DNA of 50,071 nucleotides from an uncultured Lachnospiraceae bacterium (GTDB lineage Bacteria; Bacillota; Clostridia; Lachnospirales; Lachnospiraceae), in NCBI GenBank assembly GCA_947567595.1, contig CANOMQ010000032.1, positions 1 through 50,071 on the forward strand, in the 5' to 3' direction. The notes under the pieces are model-generated. The model did not search any database. It was not told the DNA's origin and saw only the letters and a program-made list of their open reading frames with translations. Below are positions 7,786 to 15,221 of this stretch, one piece after another. The stretch's first letter is position 1. The number at the start of each line of letters is the position of its first letter. The translations under genes and the position numbers were made by a program.

Positions 7786-8694
7786 TTAATCCAGTTTCGC
7801 TTCCATCAGCGCAAACAATTCGTCGTCCTTTAAATGGTTTTCCATATTCATAATCAACATGACACGCCTGTCATGCGCATATTCTTTTAGACACTGCGCA
7901 ATCTGCCCGCTGCCCTCCGCACCGTAATACGTCCTCACATAGTCCAGCCGATGCGCCTCAATGTCAATCGTACCTGTTTTCCATAACTGCGCAATAAAAT
8001 CCAAATAATAGACATGCGGTTTCACGTTGGAGCAGTTGATAATCCAAAAATCATCGCCGCCCCGCGCAATGACCTCCGTCAATTCCCGTTTAACAAATTC
8101 GGGCGTGTTGGGCAGCATGGTCATGTGATTTGCCGCCTGCAAATCATAAAAGGAAACATGATAATAAATCCCGTTTGCCTCCTCTTTGTTCTCGGGCAGT
8201 GCACAAACTCTCGGATTTTCGTTTCCCTGCCGTCTGCTGACCATTTTTCCGTATCCGTTATCCGCCCATATCTTAATCACGTCGGCGGGAAGCTTAAGGC
8301 ACCCCTTTTTGTACAAATCAATCGTTTCCCCGTAAAGGTTGGTGCAGCAGACCGCCTCAGGATTTGCCCGCTTTACGATATCATACTGCCGTTTTATCAG
8401 TTCGCCCATCAGCGCTCCTCTTGCCTCGTCGGACTGATACCGCACGTCATCGTCCCAAAACGGGCGGTCACCCTGACCGCGGAACCCGATATTCCATAAG
8501 ACCGTCCTGTCCTTTTGACGCGCTACGGCGTCTTCCCACAGCGCATGAAACTTCTCAGGATACAAATCATAGGACGCCGCAAGAGCCAATGGTTTCACAC
8601 AATAATTCCCACTCGCTTTGCTCCCCGTCCTCCGCAATTTGTCCTTTGCCGAAAACCCTTTGCAGCCATTGGTAAACCCCTCGCTTTTTCTCAT
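7786..8694 (-). pseudogene. N-terminally truncated GH115 (alpha-glucuronidase family)
   Basis: A 302-residue ORF corresponding to the central part of GH115 enzymes, which remove glucuronic acid from xylan and related glycans and are usually 800-1000 residues. Recognisable blocks are NIGFRGQGDRPFW, IWADNGYGKM, NGIYYHVSFYDL and the segment DDFWIINCSNVKPH. The normal N-terminal domain is missing and the first ~30 residues (to SKASGN) look unrelated; another frame is also open across 8570-8700, so a frameshift or deletion junction probably lies there. Downstream GH115 domains are also missing. It sits between a broken response regulator and GH28. Family call is moderately sure; activity doubtful. 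Confidence 0.65.
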
Positions 8695-8742
8695 CGGAAT
8701 ACCCCATCCGTTTCATTTGACAGGAAGCAAGATAAAGTTCAA

Positions 8743-9275
8743 TTAAAACACGCTCTCCAGTTCCTCCATAAAGAGCCGATAATCCTCCTGTATCTGCTTC
8801 CTTCCCATTAGCAGATTATAGAACACCTGTTCCTTTGCTCTTGGAAGAAGCCTCCGAATCGTCGTACTGTACTCTGCCATCTGTTCCTTCTGCCTTGTCT
8901 GCTCCGCAAGCTCCGCCTTTACCTTGTCGATGACCTTGATAATTTTTTCCTCGTCGCAGGGCTTTAAAATATAGTGGCGCACGCCCTCCTCCATTGCCTG
9001 ACTTGTGTACTCATATTCCCCGTATCCTGACAGCACAATAAACGCAATTTCAGGAAATTCCCGCTTTGCCTCCCGTATCAGCTCTATTCCGTTCATAACA
9101 GGCATTTTAATGTCTGTCATCACAATTTCGGGGCGGTTTTTTTGATTTTTTCAAGCGCTTCCACGCCATTCCATGCCTTATCGGCAAGCGTGATGTCATA
9201 ATCCGCCCACGGAATAAACCGCGCCATTCCCTCCCGTTCCAATTCCTCGTCGTCAACAATGATAAACTTATACAT
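8743..9275 (-). pseudogene. YesN-type response regulator, frameshifted and lacking its AraC domain
   Basis: The frame from 9275 encodes the start of a receiver domain (MYKFIIVDDEELEREGM..., acidic pocket DD) but stops after ALEKIKKTAPKL. The continuation MTDIKMPVMNGIELI... with phospho-acceptor Asp and conserved Lys (LKPCDEE) is in another frame from 9123 to 8743. The break is at a T7 run on the plus strand (9137-9143, A7 in the coding strand); one extra A would restore ...IKKNRPEIVMTDIKMP. Even when joined the product is about 177 residues and ends shortly after the receiver, without the AraC-type HTH expected of YesN regulators. It overlaps the upstream kinase gene by 8 bp. Confidence 0.85.
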
Positions 9276-11061
9276 CTTCCCTCTCCTCAATTTTTTTCGG
9301 GATACATATCGTAACCCGCGTCCCTGCGCCCGCTTCGCTGTCAATTTGAAAAACACTGTCCGTATACAGCATGCGCAGCCGTTCCCTGATATTCTTTAAA
9401 CCGATACCATGCCCTTTCGGCGCAATTGTCCCGTTGCGGACCTGCTCAAGCGCGTCCTTGTCCATACCGCTCCCGCTGTCCCTGACGCAAAGGGTCACCC
9501 CGTCATTTGTTTCCTTCGCCGACACGTCAATTTCACACACTGACAGCGACTGGTCCGCACCGTAATGAATCGCATTCTCAATTAAAGGCTGTAAAATCAT
9601 GCACGGAACAAGATACTTTGTCAAATCACCCTCCTGCTCCACTGTAAACCGAATGCGGCTTTTATAGCGGAACTGCTGAATGGTGATATAGCTCCCTGCA
9701 ACCTCCATCTCCCGCGCAACCGTTACATACGGCTCCGTTGCGACAGCCGCCTGCATTAAATTCCCAAGCTCCACAATCATTTTGCTTGCGTCCCGGTTCT
9801 CTCCCGCCTTAATCGTCCAATTGACCGCATTGAGCGTATTGCTCATAAAATGCGGATTAATCTGCGCCTGCAGCATTTGATAGCGTGTGTCCTTCAATAA
9901 TAACTGCTTCTCATAATTCTCGTGTATCAGGCTGTCAATTTTCTCCAGCATAACCGCAAACTCCTGCGTCAAAAGTCCCGCCTCGTCCTTGCTGTCCTCG
10001 ACCTGCAAAAAACGCCTTGCGCCCCGAAAATCCCCCTGCTCTGCCAATTGCATGGTCTTTGTCAGATGATACAGCGGATTTGTAATAATATAGGAAAGGC
10101 GGATCATTCCATACAAGGTTACAAGAAAAACCACCAGCAGCCCTAGCAGCATACCATAGCGCAAAACCGCCATTTGCCCGAAGATTTCATTGTACGGTAC
10201 ATAGTTCACATACATCCACCCGTTATTTTCCGCCCGCAGATAACTCATAAAGTAACGCTCGCCCTGATATTTCACAATCCGGTAACCCTGCTTTTCACGC
10301 ATGTCAGGCTGATACGGCGGCTGTTCCCCGTCCCCGTAAATCAGTCCGTTCTCCGAATAAACATAAAGCAGCGAATCCGCATACTGCAATTCCGATTTTT
10401 TCTTTTCAATCATCTGTGAAATGTCACTGGTGATGATAACCGTTCCCAAATACGTAAGCGTCGCGTTTTTTGTTTCAAGAATGTCCCGTCCCGAAAGCTG
10501 ATAGGGAAACTCCCCTGACGGGGCAAGACGGATATATCCGCCGCGCGCCTCCTTGCACATCGCAAGCAGCTTTTGATATGTTTCCTCACCCACTTCCCCA
10601 CAGTCTGTCCCAACGGAAATCCGAATGCTTTCCCTGTCAATGTACATCGCGTTTTTTACGACCGAATGAATGTTCACTTCATCAAGAAAAATTTTTCGGA
10701 TTGGCATAATCGTATAGTAATATTCCTGCGAAAGATACTTCGTATCCTTTGCCTTCCCAAGCGCCTCCTGCACCTGCGCATTCATCGCAAGCGTGTAGCT
10801 TAGGTTTTCAATTGCCTGCAAGTCGTCATTGACGTTTTGTGTAAAAAATTCCAGTTCCTGCAGGGATTTTTCGTACAATTTGCGGTCGTAAATGCCAAAG
10901 CTTGCCTGTAGTCCGACCATCGAAATCCCGCAGCTCATTCCTGCGACAATCAGGTAAATCAGAACCATTTTTTTGGAAAGCTTCATATCGCGGAACCGAC
11001 GCGCGCAGCGCTGCGCAAGATACGTGATGTATTGTAATCTGTTTTGTGGGTTCTTTTTCAT
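9268..11061 (-). CDS. YesM-type sensor histidine kinase
   Basis: A 597-residue membrane kinase of the YesM/LytS (His_kinase) family: first transmembrane helix near residues 30-50, a long extracytoplasmic sensor region, second helix (YGMLLGLLVVFLVTLYGM), HAMP, then the phospho-acceptor block QINPHFMSNTLNAV and an ATPase domain with GSGMDKD and GIGLKNIRERL. These kinases sense oligosaccharides and control adjacent carbohydrate genes. Start at 11061 (MKKNPQNRL) is supported by AAGGA 9 nt upstream; the longer frame to 11169 lacks an RBS. Its cognate regulator is the frameshifted gene immediately downstream, so the signalling output is likely lost unless another regulator substitutes. Confidence 0.85.
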   Translation of the reverse strand: MKKNPQNRLQYITYLAQRCARRFRDMKLSKKMVLIYLIVAGMSCGISMVGLQASFGIYDRKLYEKSLQELEFFTQNVNDDLQAIENLSYTLAMNAQVQEALGKAKDTKYLSQEYYYTIMPIRKIFLDEVNIHSVVKNAMYIDRESIRISVGTDCGEVGEETYQKLLAMCKEARGGYIRLAPSGEFPYQLSGRDILETKNATLTYLGTVIITSDISQMIEKKKSELQYADSLLYVYSENGLIYGDGEQPPYQPDMREKQGYRIVKYQGERYFMSYLRAENNGWMYVNYVPYNEIFGQMAVLRYGMLLGLLVVFLVTLYGMIRLSYIITNPLYHLTKTMQLAEQGDFRGARRFLQVEDSKDEAGLLTQEFAVMLEKIDSLIHENYEKQLLLKDTRYQMLQAQINPHFMSNTLNAVNWTIKAGENRDASKMIVELGNLMQAAVATEPYVTVAREMEVAGSYITIQQFRYKSRIRFTVEQEGDLTKYLVPCMILQPLIENAIHYGADQSLSVCEIDVSAKETNDGVTLCVRDSGSGMDKDALEQVRNGTIAPKGHGIGLKNIRERLRMLYTDSVFQIDSEAGAGTRVTICIPKKIEEREDV

Positions 11062-11328
11062 TTGCTGTATTCCTTTTTTGTTTTCTATTATCAATTTAAT
11101 GTATTTTTGTTTCGCAATCCTGCACTTTTCCGACGTGTGACTTGGAAAAATCCGACTTCTTTTATTCAAAACGGAATCTCCTGAATGTTTTGCTCAAAAT
11201 TTGCACAAACAATTCCAAGCAGTCAAATACCTCGCGACAAGCGGAAATGAAAAATCCATGCAAAAATCGCACGCGAACCTGTTTCGCTTTACAACTTATG
11301 CATGGATTCAAGGCTTGTATTATTATTC

Positions 11329-13035
11329 TCACTCCGAACGCTCCCGATGCATGACGCAGCAGTCCTTTCCGCAGAACGAAATCCCGTAGCTGCTTGCAAT
11401 GTCATAGCCGTCGTCCGCAAGCTCCAAGGCGTATCTGTTATCGTCAATCTGCTGCAGCGCCTCCTGCGCTTTTGCTTCGAGTTCTTTTATTTTTTTTGCC
11501 TTTTTAAATTCCACGATAAACGCCTCTTTTCGGCGTGATACAGGCTTTACGAACAAGTCGCACCTGCCCTTGCCTGTCTCACGGTTGGACTTTGTGCGGT
11601 AGCCTTTCATGCCTGACAGCAGCCCCGCTACCAGTCCGTGGTAATAGTTTTCGCTCTCGTCGAAGGAGCTGATTGTTTCATATAAAATGTCTGTCAGTTC
11701 TTCTTCCAGTGTTTGGGTATCCTTGTTGACGAAGGCGGTGTACAGCCTTGTGAGGTCGCGCGCTTTCATTTTTTGGTCGAACCATGCCATGATTTTTTCG
11801 CGGAAAATATATTTTACTTCCTCATTTGGAATTTCCAATGTCAGATAGCGTTTTTTTGTCTGTTCATCAACCCGTTCCTTTACCTTTTTGAAATACCCTG
11901 TAAAAAACATAAAATTCCACAAATTGCCCATATTCTCATATACTTCACCATAAGTAATATCTTCATGTATCGGCTTCTCAATTGTGCCGCCGTCAATCAG
12001 ATTTTCTATCTCGCTTTTTACACTGTCATCCGCCATGTCCAACAGCCTTCGCACCACGGCATTTGAAGATGTATTTGCCCAATAGGAACGCGGATACCAG
12101 TTCTCGTTTTCCGTCAAATCATCAATAAACTGTATGACACTCCACGGATTATAGACATTCATGTCACCAAAAATATAGCCGTTGTACCATTCCTGAATCG
12201 TATTATATCTATGTGACAGCCCGTAATAATCACATAATTCCTGTACCTCTTCTGGTGTAAACCCAAAGTACTCCGCGTACTTTTCGTCTAAAATGGAAAT
12301 GACCTTTAGGTTATTTAATCCTGTAAAGATGCTTTCCTTTGAAATACGCAGGCAGCCTGTTATGACGGCAAACTCCAAACTGCTGTTTGTTTTTAAAGAG
12401 GACTCAAATAAAGAACGGATAAAACAAATCATTTCATTATAAAAATTCTCTGTAAACGCATTCTCAAGCGGTACGTCGTACTCGTCAATCAAAATAATGA
12501 CTTTTTTTCCATAGTATTTTTCAAGGCATTGTGACAAAAGCTTAATGGAATTGTTATATGCGCCTCGGTTTGCCGTGCACATCATAATATTGAGATACTC
12601 TTCCTTTTTCTCAGACAGACATTCCGCTTGAAGGATATATTTATGGCGGAAATACTCATCCGCAATCTGCCGCTTGATTGCCGCATACGCAAGCTCAAAA
12701 TTCGGCTGTTTCGCGTCCTTCAACGTCAGATTAATCACAGGGTATTTCCCTATATGCGCAAGGTATTTCTCCCCCGCGTCCATGATTTTCATGTTTTCAA
12801 ACAAATATGCATTGTCCTTTTTCTCCCCGTCGTCAGTACGCATATCCTCAAAGAAATACTGGAGCATACTCATATTCAGCGTCTTGCCGAACCGCCTCGG
12901 ACGCGTAAATAAATTCACACTTCCCTTTTTATCCAGTAACTCTTTCATAAACCATGTCTTATCTATAAAATAATATCCTCTTGTTATCAAAAGTTCAAAA
13001 TTATCCACCCCTACAGGCAATGGCTTGTGTTCCAT
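11329..13035 (-). CDS. AAA-ATPase-like/PD-(D/E)XK nuclease-family protein (copy 1)
   Basis: A 568-residue member of the AAA-ATPase_like plus PDDEXK_9 family. The N-terminus YYFIDKTWFMKELL and TRPRRFGKT (residues 45-52, Walker A-like) are diagnostic; IILIDEYDVPLENAF is the Walker B region. The C-terminus has the nuclease-fold signature GRCDLFV...EAFIVEFKKAK. The function of this family is not established; it is common and multicopy in gut Clostridia and suspected to be mobile or defensive. Start at 13035 is set by GGAGGGAG 4 nt before the ATG. Two related genes (29829-31526, 39936-41525) and a remnant (4115-4245) lie in this window. Confidence 0.85.
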   Translation of the reverse strand: MEHKPLPVGVDNFELLITRGYYFIDKTWFMKELLDKKGSVNLFTRPRRFGKTLNMSMLQYFFEDMRTDDGEKKDNAYLFENMKIMDAGEKYLAHIGKYPVINLTLKDAKQPNFELAYAAIKRQIADEYFRHKYILQAECLSEKKEEYLNIMMCTANRGAYNNSIKLLSQCLEKYYGKKVIILIDEYDVPLENAFTENFYNEMICFIRSLFESSLKTNSSLEFAVITGCLRISKESIFTGLNNLKVISILDEKYAEYFGFTPEEVQELCDYYGLSHRYNTIQEWYNGYIFGDMNVYNPWSVIQFIDDLTENENWYPRSYWANTSSNAVVRRLLDMADDSVKSEIENLIDGGTIEKPIHEDITYGEVYENMGNLWNFMFFTGYFKKVKERVDEQTKKRYLTLEIPNEEVKYIFREKIMAWFDQKMKARDLTRLYTAFVNKDTQTLEEELTDILYETISSFDESENYYHGLVAGLLSGMKGYRTKSNRETGKGRCDLFVKPVSRRKEAFIVEFKKAKKIKELEAKAQEALQQIDDNRYALELADDGYDIASSYGISFCGKDCCVMHRERSE

Positions 13036-13083
13036 ACTACTCCCTCCGTTCTGTTCAAAATTCCAAATCCACTGATTACCCTT

Positions 13084-13113
13084 AGTATATCCGAAGACAC
13101 AACCCATTGTAAA
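13084..13113 (-). promoter_or_regulatory. Promoter of AAA-ATPase copy 1
   Basis: Minus strand: TTTACA (13113-13108), 18-nt spacer, TATACT (13089-13084). The same region is recognisable at the remnant copy (about 4205-4240). Confidence 0.5.
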
Positions 13114-13240
13114 GAAAAAATAAAAGCAAAAACCCCTCAAACTTCTATTGCATTTCTGACCCTCGCAACTTTTTTGAAATGATATATGCGCCCAAATATT
13201 GTATTGTATATTCAGACGAGGGAACACAGGCGAATGTCCG

Positions 13241-13356
13241 CTGCCGCAGTAGCTCAATCGGTAGAGCGCGGTAAAACAGGTCTTGGCAAAGACCTTAGCA
13301 GCAATCCTAAACACCTGATAAGTGCGTTGTTGCGGGTTCGAGTCCCGTCTCGGCAG
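13241..13356 (+). ncRNA. tRNA-like RNA 1 (Y-RNA-like candidate)
   Basis: Ends pair as CTGCCG (13241-13246) with CGGCAG (13351-13356). A tRNA-like D-arm follows: GCTC (13252-13255), loop AATCGGTA, GAGC (13264-13267). The T-arm is GCGGG-TTCGAGT-CCCGT (13332-13348) with a classic B-box. In place of the anticodon arm are about 64 nt with a 7-bp hairpin AGGTCTT-GGCA-AAGACCT (13278-13295) and a stem GCAGCAA/TTGTTGC (13298-13304 with 13327-13333) that shares two bases with the T-stem. There is no anticodon arm, no proper 7-bp acceptor stem and no CCA, so it is not a functional tRNA. A paralogue follows and the TROVE/DUF2828-vWA gene is next on the same strand. Exact ends are unknown; a weak promoter (TTGAAA 13174, TATTGT 13197) may drive it. 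Confidence 0.7.
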
Positions 13357-13386
13357 AGGCTTTCCAATGGGTTCCCAAGTCAAAGC

Positions 13387-13517
13387 ACAGCCTTACTGTG
13401 GATAAATCGAGTTTTCTCGATTACAAGTCTTGCCAAAGACTTTCACAGCAATCAGAATGTTTAACCCAAACAATAAGGTGGATTACGCAGGTTCGAATCC
13501 TGCCCCGGTAAGGCTGT
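13387..13517 (+). ncRNA. tRNA-like RNA 2 (paralogue of RNA 1)
   Basis: A closing stem of CAGCCTTAC (13388-13396) with GTAAGGCTG (13508-13516) is perfect and extends on both sides to about 12 bp. Within it are a D-arm-position hairpin AATCGAG-TTTT-CTCGATT (13405-13422), the hairpin AAGTCTT-GCCA-AAGACTT (13425-13442), a stem GCAATC/GATTAC (13448-13453 with 13481-13486, one mismatch) enclosing TGTTT-AACCC-AAACA (13458-13472), and a perfect T-arm GCAGG-TTCGAAT-CCTGC (13487-13503). The second hairpin differs from RNA 1 by a compensatory G-C to A-T change, which supports a real conserved RNA fold. The hairpin repeats 147 nt after its counterpart. It ends 43 nt before the TROVE-like gene with no terminator between. 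Confidence 0.72.
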
Positions 13518-13559
13518 CTGAAAGGAAACAAGATACCAAATCAGAAATGGGGTGCAGTT

Positions 13560-15071
13560 ATGAATTTTATGGAGCTTTTAAAGAACAACCTGAACAATCA
13601 GAAAATACGCACGGAAAACGGTGCTATCGGTTATCAGACCACCGGAAAAGCACTTGTGGACTTGAATTTTGCCGTCGCGTCGCTTCGAAACGAAAACGAA
13701 GCACAAATCATAAAACGCTTTCTGCCCGCATTTTATGAAGACCAGCTTCTTGCACTCAAATGGCTGTTTTTCTTAAGAGATGTCAGGGGCGGCTTAGGCG
13801 AACGGCGTTCGTTTCGAATTATCATGCGCTCCCTCGCCACAAGCACTCCCGAACTGGCGGAAAAATTAATCGCGCTCATGACAGAATACGGACGGTTTGA
13901 CGACCTGCTTTGTCTGTTTGACACACCAGTTGAACAGACCGTATTAGCAACATTAAAGCAGCAGCTTGAGGACGATGTACAGAGCATGGAGCAATCCGCG
14001 TCGGTTTCCCTGTGCGCAAAATGGATGCCAAGCGGCAATGCCTCCTCGAAGGACAGCAAACACAAAGCCGCAAAATTACAGGGTTTCATGGGACTAACCG
14101 CAAAGGAATACCGCAGGCTTCTTGCGTCTTTACGGGCATATTTAAAGGTAACCGAAACCTATATGAGCGGCAACCGCTGGGAGGAGATTGACTACACAAG
14201 CGTGGCGTCAAGGGCAAATGTCCTTTACCGGAAAGCCTTTCTGCTCCACGATGAGGCGCGCAGAACGCAGTACCTTGCAGACGTGGGCGAAAACAAGGCA
14301 GTCATTCACGCAGGCGTCTTAATGCCGCATGAAATCGCCACGCAGTACACCACCTATGGCGGCTGGAAAATCAGCGTCAACACAAAGGACGACGCTTTGG
14401 AGGCGCTTTGGAAAAATCTTCCCAATACGGTCGGGAATGCACAGAATGTACTCTGCGTCGTTGACGGCTCCGGCAGTATGATGTGTCCTGTAGGCTCCGG
14501 CACCACGACGGCGCTCCATGTGTCAAACGCACTCGGCATTTATTTTGCAGAGCGTATGCATGGCGCGTTCCGCAATAAATTCATCACGTTTTCCGCAAAG
14601 CCGCGCTACGTTGATTTATCCGCGTGCAGGTCATTGCGGGAAAAGCTGGAGCTTGCCCTTTCGCATAACGACTGCACCAACACCAACATCGAGGCAACCT
14701 TCCAGCTCATTTTGCAGACAGCATTAAAAAGCTATTTAAGGCAGAATGAGCTTCCGCAGACAATCCTGATTATCTCGGACATGGAATTTGACTGTGCCAC
14801 CGGAAATGGTGCAACCGAAACCCTTTTTGCATCCATTCAGAGACGGTTCGCAAACTACGGCTACAAAATGCCAAAGCTTGTCTTTTGGAACGTCAACAGC
14901 CGGACAAATGTCATTCCGGTTCGGGAAAACAAGCTCGGCGTGGCTTTGGTCAGCGGCTTTTCGGTCAATGTCTGCAAGATGGTGCTCTCCAATGAGCTTG
15001 ACCCATTTGCTTGCCTGAAAAAGATACTTGACGGGGAGCGTTATAAAAAGGTGGAAGAAGCCGTCTCCTGA
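13560..15071 (+). CDS. TROVE/DUF2828-like protein with C-terminal vWA domain (Ro60-like)
   Basis: A 503-residue soluble protein. The N-terminal helical-repeat half contains FLRDVRGGLGERRSFR (71-86) and YGRFDDLL (110-117), the pattern shared by TROVE and DUF2828 families. The C-terminal von Willebrand A domain has a complete MIDAS: VVDGSGSM (300-307), TNTN (373-376) and SDMEFD (406-411). Ro60/Rsr proteins have this TROVE-vWA layout and bind Y RNAs and misfolded RNAs, acting in RNA quality control and stress survival. Two tRNA-like RNAs lie directly upstream on the same strand. The start at 13560 has only a weak RBS (GGGGTG), consistent with a primarily RNA-led transcript. Whether it is strictly TROVE or DUF2828 needs a profile search. 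Confidence 0.8.
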   Translation: MNFMELLKNNLNNQKIRTENGAIGYQTTGKALVDLNFAVASLRNENEAQIIKRFLPAFYEDQLLALKWLFFLRDVRGGLGERRSFRIIMRSLATSTPELAEKLIALMTEYGRFDDLLCLFDTPVEQTVLATLKQQLEDDVQSMEQSASVSLCAKWMPSGNASSKDSKHKAAKLQGFMGLTAKEYRRLLASLRAYLKVTETYMSGNRWEEIDYTSVASRANVLYRKAFLLHDEARRTQYLADVGENKAVIHAGVLMPHEIATQYTTYGGWKISVNTKDDALEALWKNLPNTVGNAQNVLCVVDGSGSMMCPVGSGTTTALHVSNALGIYFAERMHGAFRNKFITFSAKPRYVDLSACRSLREKLELALSHNDCTNTNIEATFQLILQTALKSYLRQNELPQTILIISDMEFDCATGNGATETLFASIQRRFANYGYKMPKLVFWNVNSRTNVIPVRENKLGVALVSGFSVNVCKMVLSNELDPFACLKKILDGERYKKVEEAVS

Positions 15072-15221
15072 CGCCTGTTTCAGACAGGCTCCTGTATGGG
15101 AGAAGCCCGGCGCCGGCAAAAGATTGTTTTTCTTATATACAAAATTGCTTAAATTTGGTATGATTTCAAATGAAGTCATACCTTTTTCTTTTGAAATTGA
15201 TTTTAAAAACAGGAGCATACC

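Noticed and set aside
13241-13356. Canonical tRNA gene
   Set aside because: D-arm and T-arm are present, but the acceptor stem is imperfect, about 64 nt replace the anticodon arm and no anticodon or CCA can be placed.
13241-13356. Group I or II intron inside a tRNA
   Set aside because: The insert is only about 64 nt with no intron core, and the flanks do not join into a normal tRNA.
13186-13464. Protein-coding ORF across the RNA region
   Set aside because: No RBS, and the frame crosses both structured RNAs; it is a shadow of non-coding sequence.
15073-15120. Third structured RNA after the vWA gene
   Set aside because: GCCTGT/ACAGGC and CTCC/GGAG hairpins exist but lack the B-box loop and the shared hairpin of the two upstream RNAs; possibly only 3'-end structure.
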